The notes: generated by a model not told the origin, from the letters alone. A DNA stretch of 64,000 nt from Jeongeupia naejangsanensis (GCF_016865585.1 NZ_JAESND010000003.1:1-64000), one strand, 5' to 3'; positions 17,859 to 27,013 are shown, numbered from the stretch's first letter. Made by a program: numbers and translations.

Positions 17859-18439
17859 GTCGTGGGCGCGTTCCTGACCAGGTTTGCGAGTTCGGTGTCG
17901 GCGAGGCGGTCGGCGATGTTGCGCCGGTCGGCTTCGCTGCGGTTCTGCGACAGCTTGAACTTGGCCTCCCAGCGTTCGACGGCGAAATCGATGCCGACGA
18001 TGTGGGCTTTCAGCGTGGTGTTGAAAGCGGGGTCGAAGCTGGCGCGATCGCCGATCAGCGTCGGTTCGTACTGGCGGATCAGCTCCGCCAGCGCCAGCGA
18101 GGCGCCGACGCGCACGGTGCCGGTCGCGTGCACGGCGGCGTAGTTCCAGGTCGGCACGGCGGGGCGCTGGTCGTACCAGCTTGGCGAGACGTAGTCGTGC
18201 GGGCCATGGAAAATCGCCAGTGCAGGGATGCCGTCCTGCCACGCCTGCCAGTGCGGGTTGGCGCGGGCAAGATGGCCGATCAGCCGATCGCCATCCGGCC
18301 CCGGGACAAGCACCAGCGGCAGGTGGCTGGCGAACGGCACGCCGTCGACGTTGCTGATCAGCGTCGCGAAGCCGTGGGCAAGGACGAAACCGTGGATCGT
18401 TGCGAGGTCGTCGCAACGGAAATGTTCGGGGATGTACAT
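17855..18439 (-). CDS. PaiB-type FMN-binding protein
   Basis: A 194-residue protein that begins MYIPEHFRCDD and contains SHLPLVL, GHLARANPHW, FHGPHDYVSPSWY and VPTWNYAAVHATG. These are the conserved blocks of the PaiB family (split-barrel FMN-binding; in Bacillus named a negative regulator of sporulation and proteases). A DNA-binding domain is not visible, so an oxidoreductase-like or regulatory role remains open. It lies upstream of and overlaps a GNAT gene. Confidence 0.9.
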   Translation of the reverse strand: MYIPEHFRCDDLATIHGFVLAHGFATLISNVDGVPFASHLPLVLVPGPDGDRLIGHLARANPHWQAWQDGIPALAIFHGPHDYVSPSWYDQRPAVPTWNYAAVHATGTVRVGASLALAELIRQYEPTLIGDRASFDPAFNTTLKAHIVGIDFAVERWEAKFKLSQNRSEADRRNIADRLADTELANLVRNAPTT

Positions 18440-18494
18440 GGCCGGCTCGGCGTGGCGGAACGTTCAAGCATACCGGCGCCGGCGCGGTGTCGTC

Positions 18495-19181
18495 TCAGTC
18501 GCCGAGATGCTTCAGCGCTTCGCGTACCGACAGCGGAGAGAGTCGTTCACGTTCGGTGGCGACGAAGCCGCGCACGGCGTCGGCGTCGGTGCGGGCGTAC
18601 TGGCGCAGCGCCCAGCCGATGGCCTTGCGGATGAAGAAGTCGGGGTGATCGGCCAGCGCGCGGCAGTAGCCGAACAGTCGCGTGGTGTCGGTGTCGGTCT
18701 TGTAGCCGAGCTGGAACAGCAGCGCGGTACGGGCATGCCAGAGCCGGTCGCCGCCGGCCCAGTCGTCCATCACCGTGCGCAATGCGGGCTCGGCCTGCAG
18801 CAGCGGACCGACGACGCTGGCGGCCAGCCCGTCGACGCTGTCCCACCACGACTTGCTGCCGATCAGCGTGTCGAGTACCGGCAGCACGGCGATGCCGAGC
18901 GTTGCCGGCCGGTCGGCAAGCAGGTCGACGGCGACGATCAGGTATTCGCGTTCGGGCAAGGCCCACAGCTTTTGCGCGGCGGCCAGGCGATCGGCCGGGG
19001 TCATGGACTTGCGCGCGGCGCGGATCAGCGGGGTCGAAACGCTGCGCCGGGCGGGGGTCTTGATGCCGAGGAAAGCAAAACGGCCGCGCATGTACGCGGC
19101 CATCGGTGCGGCAGTAGCCGGATCGGCGAGCGGCGCAAGGCCGGCGACGACGGCATCGGTGAACGCTGCCGCCGTCTCCAT
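18495..19181 (-). CDS. DNA alkylation repair protein, AlkD-like HEAT-repeat family
   Basis: A 228-residue all-helical protein. Family blocks are FLGIKTPARRS near the N-terminus, ALPEREYLIVAVDLL, SWWDSVDGLA, and the C-terminal HPDFFIRKAIGWALRQYART. AlkD-type glycosylases remove bulky alkylated bases without base flipping. It starts 2 bp after the purK stop and therefore is the last gene of the purE operon, an unusual coupling of purine synthesis and alkylation repair. Confidence 0.88.
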   Translation of the reverse strand: METAAAFTDAVVAGLAPLADPATAAPMAAYMRGRFAFLGIKTPARRSVSTPLIRAARKSMTPADRLAAAQKLWALPEREYLIVAVDLLADRPATLGIAVLPVLDTLIGSKSWWDSVDGLAASVVGPLLQAEPALRTVMDDWAGGDRLWHARTALLFQLGYKTDTDTTRLFGYCRALADHPDFFIRKAIGWALRQYARTDADAVRGFVATERERLSPLSVREALKHLGD

Positions 19182-19183
19182 GG

Positions 19184-20326
19184 TCAGCCCAGCATGTCCT
19201 TGATGGCCTGCGCCTGTTCGAGCGCGGCGTCGGCACTGTCGGCCAGCACGTTGAAATGGCCCATCTTGCGGCCCGAGCGGGCTTCGGTCTTGCCGTACAG
19301 GTGGAGCTTGGTGTTCGGCGCGGTCAGCAGGACGTCCCAGTTCGGCTCGGCACCGTTCGCGCCCCAGGTGTCGCCGAGCAGGTTGACCATCACCACGGGC
19401 TTGAGCAGATCGGTCTTGCCCGGATACAGCCCGCACATCGCGCGGACCTGCTGTTCGAACTGGCTGGTCAATGTGGCATCGAGCGTGTAGTGGCCGCTGT
19501 TGTGCGGGCGCGGTGCCATTTCGTTGATGACGAGTTCGTCGCCGTCGAGGATGAAGAACTCGACTGCGAGCACGCCGACATAGTCGAGCGCTTCGGCCAG
19601 CTGCATCGCCATCGAGCGGGCGCGCTCGGTGATGCCGGCGCCGATCCGGGCCGGCACGATCGAGACGTCGAGGATGCCGCCGGCGTGCTCGTTCTCGGCC
19701 GGCGGAAAGCTGGTGACTTCGCCGGCGCGGGTGCGGGTGACGATGACCGAGACTTCGGCGACCAGCGGCATCATCTTTTCCAGCACACAGGGCTGGTGCT
19801 TCAGGTCGGACAGCGCGGCGCGCGCTTCTTCGACCGTCTTCACCCGGACCTGGCCCTTGCCGTCGTAACCGAGGCGGGCGGTCTTGAGGATGCCTGGCAG
19901 GTAGTCGCTCAGGTCGCCCTCGAGGTCGGCGGCGGTCTGCACCGGCAGGAAGGGCGCGGTGGCAAGGCCGGCGTTGCGGATGAAGGTCTTCTCGGCGACG
20001 CGGTCCTGCGCGATGGCGACGCAATCGCCACTCGGCGACACCGGGACGCCCTGACCGGCAAGCCAGCGCATCGATTCGGCGTTGACGTTCTCGAACTCGG
20101 TGGTGATCGCCTTGCAGGTACGGACCAGTTCGGCCAGCGCGTCCGGATCGTTGTACGGCCTGGCGATGTGCACGTCGGCGAAATCGGCGGCCGGTGCTTT
20201 CGCGTCCGGGTCGAGCACGGTGACGCGATAACCCATGGTCTTGGCGGCAACGGCGAACATGCGGCCCAGCTGGCCACCCCCGAGGATGCCGAGCATGGCC
20301 GGCGGCAGAATCGGCTTCACAGCCAT
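19184..20326 (-). CDS. purK: N5-carboxyaminoimidazole ribonucleotide synthase
   Basis: A 380-residue ATP-grasp enzyme that carboxylates AIR with bicarbonate and ATP. The MLGILGGGQLGRMFAVAA start, the VITRTRAGEV region, GVLAVEFFI and NEMAPRPHNSGHYT are diagnostic. ATG 20326 is preferred over 20332 because AAGGA has proper spacing only to it. It overlaps no gene but lies 2 bp from the small membrane-protein gene. Confidence 0.96.
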   Translation of the reverse strand: MAVKPILPPAMLGILGGGQLGRMFAVAAKTMGYRVTVLDPDAKAPAADFADVHIARPYNDPDALAELVRTCKAITTEFENVNAESMRWLAGQGVPVSPSGDCVAIAQDRVAEKTFIRNAGLATAPFLPVQTAADLEGDLSDYLPGILKTARLGYDGKGQVRVKTVEEARAALSDLKHQPCVLEKMMPLVAEVSVIVTRTRAGEVTSFPPAENEHAGGILDVSIVPARIGAGITERARSMAMQLAEALDYVGVLAVEFFILDGDELVINEMAPRPHNSGHYTLDATLTSQFEQQVRAMCGLYPGKTDLLKPVVMVNLLGDTWGANGAEPNWDVLLTAPNTKLHLYGKTEARSGRKMGHFNVLADSADAALEQAQAIKDMLG

Positions 20327-20328
20327 GG

Positions 20329-20580
20329 TCATTCCTTCGATTTCATCAGTTGCAGGAGCGAGAAGCCCCAGCAGGCAAAGCCCCAGACGAGGCCAGCGGC
20401 CAAGCCCAACGGCAGTGATTCGAGCAGTGCGTTACGCAGCGTCGCGACGCCGAGCATGTCGGCGATCAAGCTCCAGAACAGGCAGAACGGCAGCCCCCAG
20501 CCGAGGGCACCGCGCAGCAGCAGGCAACGCCAGAATCCGCCTGCGCGGATCCGTTCCCAGCGCTGCCTGTCGTCGTTCAT
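20329..20580 (-). CDS. Small two-helix membrane protein inside the pur operon
   Basis: An 83-residue protein with a basic N-terminus ([16 protein letters not shown]) and two hydrophobic segments (about 25-43 and 57-76). Its ATG overlaps the purE stop (ATGA) and it ends 2 bp before purK starts, so it is translationally embedded between two consecutive purine-pathway genes. No known family is recognised. Codon use looks native. Function unknown; a membrane anchor or unrelated hitchhiker are both possible. Confidence 0.75.
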   Translation of the reverse strand: MNDDRQRWERIRAGGFWRCLLLRGALGWGLPFCLFWSLIADMLGVATLRNALLESLPLGLAAGLVWGFACWGFSLLQLMKSKE

Positions 20581-21062
20581 ACCTCGGGGAGCGTCATCGC
20601 CAGCACGGTCTGCTTTTGCGTTTCGCGGAAGGCGTTCAACGCGGCAGCAAGTTGCGGGTCGCTGCCTGCAAGCATCGCGACCGCGAACAGGCCGGCATTG
20701 GCGGCGCCGGCTTCGCCGATCGCGAACGTGGCGACCGGTACGCCCTTGGGCATCTGCACGATCGACAGCAGCGAATCCTCGCCACGCAGGTATTTCGACG
20801 GCACCGGCACGCCGAGCACCGGCACGGTGGTCTTGGCGGCGAGCATGCCCGGCAGGTGGGCGGCGCCACCGGCGCCGGCGATGATGCAGGCGAGACCGCG
20901 CGGACCGGCGGTTTCAGCGTATTCGAACAGCAGGTCGGGCGTACGGTGTGCCGAAACGACACGGCATTCGAACTCGACACCGTAGGTTTTCAGCTGCTCG
21001 GCTGCGTGACGCATCACCTCCCAGTCGCTGTTGCTGCCCATGACGACGCCGACCTTGACCAT
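20577..21062 (-). CDS. purE: N5-carboxyaminoimidazole ribonucleotide mutase
   Basis: A 161-residue enzyme that moves the carboxylate of N5-CAIR to give CAIR. It has [20 protein letters not shown] (catalytic His), [12 protein letters not shown] and [19 protein letters not shown], all class I PurE blocks. It is the first gene of the purE - small membrane protein - purK - alkD-like operon. Confidence 0.97.
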   Translation of the reverse strand: MVKVGVVMGSNSDWEVMRHAAEQLKTYGVEFECRVVSAHRTPDLLFEYAETAGPRGLACIIAGAGGAAHLPGMLAAKTTVPVLGVPVPSKYLRGEDSLLSIVQMPKGVPVATFAIGEAGAANAGLFAVAMLAGSDPQLAAALNAFRETQKQTVLAMTLPEV

Positions 21063-21175
21063 GTCCTACCCCGCGTAAAAGCAGAAATTCTACCGAATTC
21101 GTCGCTGGCGGGCAGCAATACCGATGGACGTTGTCGCTCGGCCCGCCAGTCCGCCGGCCGGGCGGGTGCCATGGG

Positions 21176-21757
21176 TCAGTCGGGCGTCGCCCATGCCGTG
21201 TACAGCGTGGCCATGTCCGGCGGCGTCAGTTCGCGTACGACCTGTGCCGGATTGCCGGCGGCGAGCACGCAGGCCGGAACGTCACGGGTGACGATGGCGC
21301 CGGCGCCGATGACGCTGTGGTCGCCGATGGTCACGCCGGCACAGATCACCGCACCGGCGCCGATCCAGACGTTTTCGCCGATGGTGATCGGCTTGGCCCA
21401 GAACGCCCAGCGCTGACGCTCGGTCGGGTCGACCGGATGCGTGGTGGCGTGGATGTGCACATTGGGGCCGATCAGCGTGTGTGCGCCGATGCGCACCGGC
21501 GCGCCGCCCGAGAGCATCGCGCCGCAGTTGATGAAGACCTTGTGACCGAAGCTGAAGTCGTGCCCGCGCGTGACCGTGAGCGGCGGCAGGATGCGGACGT
21601 CGCCGGCCTCGCCGAACAGCTCGGCCAGCAAGCCGGCACGCGCCTCGTGCTCGGTGTCCCAGCTGTTGAAACGGCGCAGCAGTTCGAGTTCGTGCTGCCA
21701 GCGGTGGGGGGGCTTGCCGAGGTCGTCGAAGGCAAAGCGGATCGTGGTATCGGACAT
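21176..21757 (-). CDS. Hexapeptide-repeat O-acetyltransferase (maltose/galactoside acetyltransferase type)
   Basis: A 193-residue left-handed beta-helix acyltransferase. Landmarks are FGHKVFINCGAMLSGGAPV, the catalytic His segment HIHATTHPVDPTER, then ITIGENVWIGAGAVICAGVT and GAGAIVTRDVPA. The order matches LacA/Maa-type enzymes using acetyl-CoA. ATG 21757 gives the typical start (MSDTTIRF). The acceptor sugar is unknown. Confidence 0.88.
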   Translation of the reverse strand: MSDTTIRFAFDDLGKPPHRWQHELELLRRFNSWDTEHEARAGLLAELFGEAGDVRILPPLTVTRGHDFSFGHKVFINCGAMLSGGAPVRIGAHTLIGPNVHIHATTHPVDPTERQRWAFWAKPITIGENVWIGAGAVICAGVTIGDHSVIGAGAIVTRDVPACVLAAGNPAQVVRELTPPDMATLYTAWATPD

Positions 21758-21845
21758 GCGTGCTATTCCGGTTGTGCAGCCTGCCAATTTAACGCGCGCG
21801 GCCGGGATTTGCCCGGCCGGCCGGTGAACTGGGCAAGGTCGGCAA

Positions 21846-22988
21846 TCAGAGCGTGGCCAGCGCCGTGCGCATCCGGGCGAGCGCCGAGTCGAGCGTGGCG
21901 CGCGGGCAGCCGAAGTTCAGCCGGACGAAGCCCGGTGCATCGAAATCGGCGCCATCGGAGAGACCGACGCCGGCTTGCTCGAAGAAATGCTGCGGGTGCT
22001 GCAGCCCGGCGCCGCGGCAGTCGATCCAGGCAAGGAAGGTCGCTTGCGGCACGGTGACGCGCAGGCCCTGATGGCCGTCGAGCGCCCGGACCACCTCGTC
22101 GCGGTTGCTGCGCAGCACCGACAGCAGTTCGGTGCGCCAGGCGGCACCGTCGCGGCAGGCGGCCTCGAGCGCGACGTAGCCGAGCAGGTTCACGTGCGGA
22201 ATGATGCCGCGCATCGTCTTCTGGAACGCGTGGCGGCGTTCGGCGTTCGGGATGACGGCGAAGGCGCAACCGAGGCCCGGCACGTTGTAGGTCTTGCTGG
22301 GCGCCATCAGCGTGATCGTTCTTGCCGCCAGTGCCGGCGACAGTGAGGCAAACGGCGTATGACGGGCGCCCGGCTCGAGCAGCAGGTCGCAATGGATCTC
22401 GTCGCTGACGACCGTCAGATCGTGTTTTTCCGCGATTTCGCCGAGCCGGTTCAGCTCGGCCAGCGTCCACTGCCGGCCCACCGGGTTGTGAGGGTGGCAG
22501 AGCATCAGGGTGGCGCCCTGCGTTGCGGCCGCGTCGAGCGCGTCGAAATCCCACTCCCAGTGGCTGCCGGTGGCGAGCCGGGTTTCGCGCAGCGGCAGTT
22601 TGACGAGCTTGCGTCCGGAAAACTGCGGCGCGGACATGAAGGGCGGGTAGATCGGCGTCGCGGTGATCACGTCCCCGCTGCCGCTGGCGCGGCAGGCAAC
22701 GTTGAGCCCGGTGACGAGCCCCGGCAGCGGCACCAGCCAGGCCGGCTCGATGGCCCAGCCGTAATCGCGCCGGGCTGCGGCGATCAGCGCCGCCAGCGCG
22801 GTTTCGGTCGGTTCGCCATAGGTGAAGATGCCCTGCGCAACGCGCTCGGCCAGCGCCTTGGTGATCGCCGGCGGGCTGAGGAAATCCATGTCGGCCACCC
22901 ACAGCGGCAGGATGTCGCGTCCGGCGTATTTGCGCCATTTGTAGCTGTCGGCAACGTGCTGGGCGGCGGGCGTGGTGAAGTCGTACAT
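21846..22988 (-). CDS. PatB/MalY-type pyridoxal-phosphate C-S lyase (cystathionine beta-lyase-like)
   Basis: A 380-residue PLP enzyme. PatB/MalY hallmarks are LPLWVADMDF at the N-terminus, the FTYGEPT segment, LMLCHPHNPVGRQW, DEIHCDL and the PLP lysine in APSKTYNVPG. It cleaves cystathionine, cysteine or related thioethers to a thiol, pyruvate and ammonia. It lies just downstream of the permease of an amino-acid ABC transporter of the cystine type, which suggests joint use of imported sulfur amino acids; that link is inference. Confidence 0.9.
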   Translation of the reverse strand: MYDFTTPAAQHVADSYKWRKYAGRDILPLWVADMDFLSPPAITKALAERVAQGIFTYGEPTETALAALIAAARRDYGWAIEPAWLVPLPGLVTGLNVACRASGSGDVITATPIYPPFMSAPQFSGRKLVKLPLRETRLATGSHWEWDFDALDAAATQGATLMLCHPHNPVGRQWTLAELNRLGEIAEKHDLTVVSDEIHCDLLLEPGARHTPFASLSPALAARTITLMAPSKTYNVPGLGCAFAVIPNAERRHAFQKTMRGIIPHVNLLGYVALEAACRDGAAWRTELLSVLRSNRDEVVRALDGHQGLRVTVPQATFLAWIDCRGAGLQHPQHFFEQAGVGLSDGADFDAPGFVRLNFGCPRATLDSALARMRTALATL

Positions 22989-23050
22989 GGGGCGTGTTCC
23001 TCGGAATCAAATCCAGCGTGTTTTCGGGGCCGGGTGCTGCAGGGACCGCA

Positions 23051-23713
23051 TCAATGCCGGTGGGCGAACTCGAGTTTTTTCTCGACGGCGCGCTGCACGC
23101 GCTCGAACAGCGCGCTCAGCAGCCAGTAGATCGCCGCGGCGGCGAGGTAGAGCGGCAGCGGCTGGAAGGTCTGTGCGATCACTTCCTTGGTGGCGAGCAT
23201 CAGTTCGGTTACGGTGATCACCGACACCAGCGAAGTGTCCTTGATCAGGCTGATCAGGCTGTTCGACAGGCTGGGCACCGCGAGCCGCAGCGCCTGCGGT
23301 GCGATGACGTGGCGCATCGTCTGCCACCAGTTCAGCCCGAGCGAGTAGCCGGCGAGCCACTGGTTGCGCGAGACGCCGGCAATGGCGCCACGCATGCTTT
23401 CGGACAGGTAGGCGGCGACGTTCAGCGTCAGCGCCAGGATGCCGGCGGTGACCGGATCGAACTCTATCCCGACGCTGGGCAGGCCGTAATAGATGACGAA
23501 GATCTGCACCAGCAGCGGCGTGCCGCGCATCGCGCTGACATAGACGGCCGCGATCTGCGCGAGCACCGGGACCTTGGCGATGCGCAGCAGCGCGACGGCA
23601 AAACCGAGCGCCAGCCCCAGCACCATGGCGATCAGCGCGAAAAACACCGTGAAACCGGCGCCCTTGATCAGGAAGGGCAAGGCGGTATGCAGCAGTTCGA
23701 TCCAGCTATCCAC
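23051..23713 (-). CDS. Amino-acid (polar/cystine-type) ABC transporter permease
   Basis: A 220-residue inner-membrane permease of the HisM/TcyL type. About five helices and the EAA loop (NQWLAGYSLGLNWWQTMRHV) that contacts an ATPase are clear, and MRGTPLLVQIFVIYYGLP is the typical polar amino acid permease segment. The substrate-binding gene lies upstream at 24112, separated by a small membrane-protein gene. No ATPase gene is next to it. Confidence 0.93.
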   Translation of the reverse strand: MDSWIELLHTALPFLIKGAGFTVFFALIAMVLGLALGFAVALLRIAKVPVLAQIAAVYVSAMRGTPLLVQIFVIYYGLPSVGIEFDPVTAGILALTLNVAAYLSESMRGAIAGVSRNQWLAGYSLGLNWWQTMRHVIAPQALRLAVPSLSNSLISLIKDTSLVSVITVTELMLATKEVIAQTFQPLPLYLAAAAIYWLLSALFERVQRAVEKKLEFAHRH

Positions 23714-23750
23714 TATGAACGCTCATCAAGGGAGAAGGGTTGAGGGAGAT

Positions 23751-24023
23751 TCAGCGCGGGTGCAGCAACAGGGTGACGAGCAGTGCCGCCGCGCCGGCCA
23801 GGGCGATTGCCAGTCCCCACAGGCTGAGCTTGCCCAGCCATTTGAGTTCGTCGTCTTTGCGCAGTGAAAAGCAGAACGCGGCGATCGGGCCGGTCAGCAG
23901 GATCAGGACCACCCAGGGGATTTCCCGTCTGCCGATGGCCGTGGGCAGGCACAGCAGCGTATTGATCAGGAGGATGCCGACACCGATGCAGACGATGGTC
24001 GTGAATAGCGTAAACGTAAGCAT
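23751..24023 (-). CDS. Small three-helix membrane protein between ABC transporter genes
   Basis: A 90-residue protein with three hydrophobic segments (about 1-26, 35-53 and 66-88) and a central RKDDELKW polar loop. It is placed between the binding-protein gene and the permease gene of the same transporter, in the same direction, with 37 bp to the permease. No family recognised. An accessory role is only suggested by position. Confidence 0.65.
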   Translation of the reverse strand: MLTFTLFTTIVCIGVGILLINTLLCLPTAIGRREIPWVVLILLTGPIAAFCFSLRKDDELKWLGKLSLWGLAIALAGAAALLVTLLLHPR

Positions 24024-24070
24024 AGTGGTCGGACTCGGGGAAAACAGCGGGGTAGGAGCGCAAAAGCAAG

Positions 24071-24095
24071 CGCCCCCGGCTTGCGTCCGGGGGCG
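24071..24095 (-). terminator. Intercistronic hairpin after the binding-protein gene
   Basis: A 9-bp GC stem (CGCCCCCGG with CCGGGGGCG) with a 7-nt loop is followed on the minus strand by CTTGCTTTTG. Such hairpins often let the binding protein be made in excess over the permease. Confidence 0.65.
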
Positions 24096-24111
24096 CGGGT
24101 GCACGCAGTGC

Positions 24112-24891
24112 TTATTTTGCCGCAGGTGCCTTGGAGACGTCGATGCCGAACCATTTGTTCGAGATCTTCGCGAAGCTGCCATCCTTGTGCATGTCGGCCA
24201 GCGCCTTGTCGACCGCGGCCTTGAACTGCGGATTGCCCTTGGCAAACGGAATGCCCGACTTCGACAGTTCGCCAACCGCCGCGCCCGGCTTGACCGGCAG
24301 CTTGGATTCCTTGATCGCGAACGGAATCATCAGGCTGTCGTTCAGCGCCGCGTCCAGCCGGCCCTGCGCCAGATCCTGCAGGTATTCCGGTGCGCCCGGA
24401 TAGGTTTTCACTTCGACGCCGGCCACGGCCCTGGCCATGTCGGCGTAGTTGGTACCCAGACCGAGGCCGAGTTTCTTGCCCTTGAGGTCGTCGAGCGACT
24501 TGAACTGGCGGGTCTCGTTCTTGCGCACGATCAGCTGCGCCGACGAAATCGTGTACGGCTCGGAGAAATCGAACACCTTCTGGCGCGCATCGGTGATGCC
24601 GACCTGGTTGATCACGACGTCGAACTTGCCGGCCTGCAGCCCGGCGAGCAGGCCGCTCCACTCACCGGTGGTGAAGTCGGCCTTCACGCCGAGGCGCTTG
24701 GCGAGTTCGCGCGAGAGTTCGACTTCGAAACCGGTCAGCTGGCCTTGCTTGTCCTTGAAGTTGAACGGGGGGTAGCTGCCTTCGAGTGCGACTTTCAGCG
24801 CGCCGCGGCTTTTGACGGTATCGAGCAGGTCGGCGGCAAATGCGGGTACGGAGATCGCGGCGGCGACCATCAACAGGACGAGCTTCTTCAT
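24112..24891 (-). CDS. Periplasmic amino-acid-binding protein of an ABC transporter
   Basis: A 259-residue secreted protein with a Sec signal (MKKLVLLMVAAAISVPAFA, cleavage near 20). It is a bacterial extracellular solute-binding protein, family 3: GALKVALEGSYPPFNFKDK, GFEVELSRELAKRLG, DVVINQVGITDARQ and KKLGLGLGTNYA. Resemblance is to cystine/polar amino-acid binders such as FliY/TcyJ. ATG 24891 is chosen because the signal peptide begins there. A 32-bp dyad lies 14 bp upstream. Confidence 0.93.
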   Translation of the reverse strand: MKKLVLLMVAAAISVPAFAADLLDTVKSRGALKVALEGSYPPFNFKDKQGQLTGFEVELSRELAKRLGVKADFTTGEWSGLLAGLQAGKFDVVINQVGITDARQKVFDFSEPYTISSAQLIVRKNETRQFKSLDDLKGKKLGLGLGTNYADMARAVAGVEVKTYPGAPEYLQDLAQGRLDAALNDSLMIPFAIKESKLPVKPGAAVGELSKSGIPFAKGNPQFKAAVDKALADMHKDGSFAKISNKWFGIDVSKAPAAK

Positions 24892-24904
24892 ATGTAGATA
24901 ACCC

Positions 24905-24936
24905 TTGGTTATTTTGATTGTATTCAACATAACCAA
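24905..24936. promoter_or_regulatory. Long dyad operator upstream of the ABC binding-protein gene
   Basis: Two 13-bp arms (TTGGTTATTTTGA at 24905-24917 and TCAACATAACCAA at 24924-24936) match at 12 of 13 positions around TTGTAT. The minus strand carries a TACAAT hexamer inside, a possible -10 box. The AT-rich dyad sits in GC-rich DNA immediately upstream of the start, as a repressor or activator site would. The binding protein is unknown. Confidence 0.6.
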
Positions 24937-25040
24937 ATTAACATGTCGTCAAGCCGGATGCATCAGGATTATTCCGTAGTCCTGCTACGTAGTGGGGGCT
25001 TGGGGCGGCGGTGCCGGCCGGATGCGGCAACCGTCCGCAG

Positions 25041-25574
25041 TTACTGTGCCCACGGCAGCTGCCACATCACGCCGAGACCCCAGCGCGGTGTCTCGCTGCT
25101 GAACTGCTGCAGGCCACCACCGACCGTCAGCGCCTGCTTGCCAAAGTCGAAACGGCGGCTGAGCGTCAGGTTGACCGGGGTGTCCCAGTCGCCGCTGACG
25201 GTGCTGTAGGTGGTTTCGGCCTGCAGCCCCAGTGTGATGCCGTTTTCGAAGGTGTAGTTGGCGAAGGGCAGCAGCAGCGATTGCGGGTTGTCCTCGCGCA
25301 ATTCGTTGCCGATATAGCGGGTCCGGCGCATGCCCGAGAAGCCGACGACCAGCGTCGGATCGCCGAAAAACGTCAGCCGGGCAGGATCGTAGGTGGGCAC
25401 CAGGGCGTTGGCGGCCTTGCCGGCGAGCCAGACCCAGCCCGGCGACGTGTCGGAGTCCGGGGCCGGCGTGGTGACGTTGAAGTCGAAGTACGGCAGCCCT
25501 TCGTCGGCGTGTCCGAGTGCGGGGAGGCTGGCGAGCAGCAGGGTGGCCAGGATGTGACGGGCGTGGTTCGACAT
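25041..25574 (-). CDS. Secreted, probably outer-membrane beta-barrel-like protein of unknown function
   Basis: A 177-residue protein with a signal peptide (MSNHARHILATLLLASLPALGHA). Alternating hydrophobic/polar strands follow, such as PFANYTFENGITLGLQAET, PVNLTLSRRFDFG and LGVMWQLPWAQ, ending in an aromatic-polar stretch. This resembles the C-terminal half of short outer-membrane transporter-like proteins (MetA-pathway type). It has no obvious partner genes. It could be a shortened member of that family; the call is tentative. Confidence 0.55.
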   Translation of the reverse strand: MSNHARHILATLLLASLPALGHADEGLPYFDFNVTTPAPDSDTSPGWVWLAGKAANALVPTYDPARLTFFGDPTLVVGFSGMRRTRYIGNELREDNPQSLLLPFANYTFENGITLGLQAETTYSTVSGDWDTPVNLTLSRRFDFGKQALTVGGGLQQFSSETPRWGLGVMWQLPWAQ

Positions 25575-25861
25575 GGCTCCCCCTCGATGACACCGCAGTC
25601 TGGCTGCATGGGTGAGTTTCTTTCATAGCCAGCCGGCTGGCGACGTTTGCGGCATGGCGACGAGCGGTCGGTGAAAGCGTTTTTCAGGCCTGAAGTCGTC
25701 GCACGATTACCACAAATGCCTTGATCGAGCGCAAAGCGGCAGGCATGCGGTGGGCGCACAGTAGTGGTGTATCCAATCGTCATTGCCGCCCCGGTGGGCG
25801 GGTCCGGTTACAAGCCGGAACCCGTTGCCCGGGGCTGGCGCCGAATTCAAGGAGTCGCACC

Positions 25862-27013
25862 ATGGCCACCACCGCATTCTTCATTCCGACCGTCAACCTG
25901 ATGGGCGCCGGCTGTATGACCGACGCAGCGAAAACCGTCGCGTCCTACGGCTACAAGAAGGCCCTGATCGTCACCGACAAGGGCCTGGTCTCGACCGGTC
26001 TGGTCGGCCAGGTGGCCGAAACGCTGGGCAGGGAAGGCGTGAGCAGCGTCGTGTTCGACGGCACGCATCCGAACCCGACCACCGGCAACGTCGAGGCCGG
26101 GCTGAAGCTGCTGAAGGACAACGGCTGCGACTTCGTGATCTCGCTCGGCGGCGGTTCGCCGCACGACTGTGCCAAGGGCATCGCGCTGGTCGCGGCCAAC
26201 GGCGGCAAGATCGCCGATTACGAAGGCGTCGACCGCTCGGCCAAGCCGCAGCTGCCGCTGGTGGCGATCAACACCACCGCCGGCACCGCCAGCGAAATGA
26301 CCCGCTTCTGCATCATCACCGACGAGGCCCGCCACATCAAAATGGCCATCGTCGACAAGCACACCACGCCGCTGCTGTCGGTCAACGACCCTGAAATGAT
26401 GGCCGGCATGCCCAAGGGCCTGACCGCCGCGACCGGCATGGACGCGCTGACCCACGCGGTCGAAGCCTATGTGTCGACGATTGCCACGCCGATCACCGAC
26501 ACCTGTGCGCTGAAGGCGGTCGAGCTGATCAGCCAGTACCTGCGCGCCGCAGTTGCTGACGGCAAGGACATGGTCGCGCGCGAACAGATGGCCTATGCGC
26601 AGTTCCTCGCCGGGATGGCATTCAACAACGCGTCACTCGGCTACGTCCATGCGATGGCCCACCAGCTCGGTGGTTTCTACGACCTGCCGCACGGTGTCTG
26701 CAACGCGGTGCTGTTGCCGCACGTGCAGGCGTACAACGCCCAGGTCGCCGCAGCCCGTCTCGGTGACGTGGCCGACGCGATGGGTGTCGACGTCAGCGGC
26801 ATGAACGACGATCAGGCCGCGCAGGCCTGCCTCGCTGCGATCCGCCAGTTGGCCGCCGACGTCGGCATTCCGGCCGGCCTGACCGAACTGGGCGTCAAGG
26901 AAGCCGACATTCCGGTGCTGGCGACCAATGCGCTGAAGGACGCCTGCGGCTTCACCAACCCGAAGCAGGCCACCCACGACGAAATCTGCGCGATCTTCCG
27001 CGCCGCACTGTAA
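25862..27013 (+). CDS. Iron-containing alcohol dehydrogenase (group III)
   Basis: A 383-residue NAD-dependent enzyme. It carries the cofactor-binding [28 protein letters not shown], and the iron-ligand segments [13 protein letters not shown] and [16 protein letters not shown]...[10 protein letters not shown]. These match group III dehydrogenases such as Zymomonas AdhB or E. coli YiaY that interconvert short alcohols and aldehydes. ATG 25862 has AAGGAG at 25849. A strong terminator lies 100 bp downstream, so it is monocistronic. Confidence 0.95.
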   Translation: MATTAFFIPTVNLMGAGCMTDAAKTVASYGYKKALIVTDKGLVSTGLVGQVAETLGREGVSSVVFDGTHPNPTTGNVEAGLKLLKDNGCDFVISLGGGSPHDCAKGIALVAANGGKIADYEGVDRSAKPQLPLVAINTTAGTASEMTRFCIITDEARHIKMAIVDKHTTPLLSVNDPEMMAGMPKGLTAATGMDALTHAVEAYVSTIATPITDTCALKAVELISQYLRAAVADGKDMVAREQMAYAQFLAGMAFNNASLGYVHAMAHQLGGFYDLPHGVCNAVLLPHVQAYNAQVAAARLGDVADAMGVDVSGMNDDQAAQACLAAIRQLAADVGIPAGLTELGVKEADIPVLATNALKDACGFTNPKQATHDEICAIFRAAL

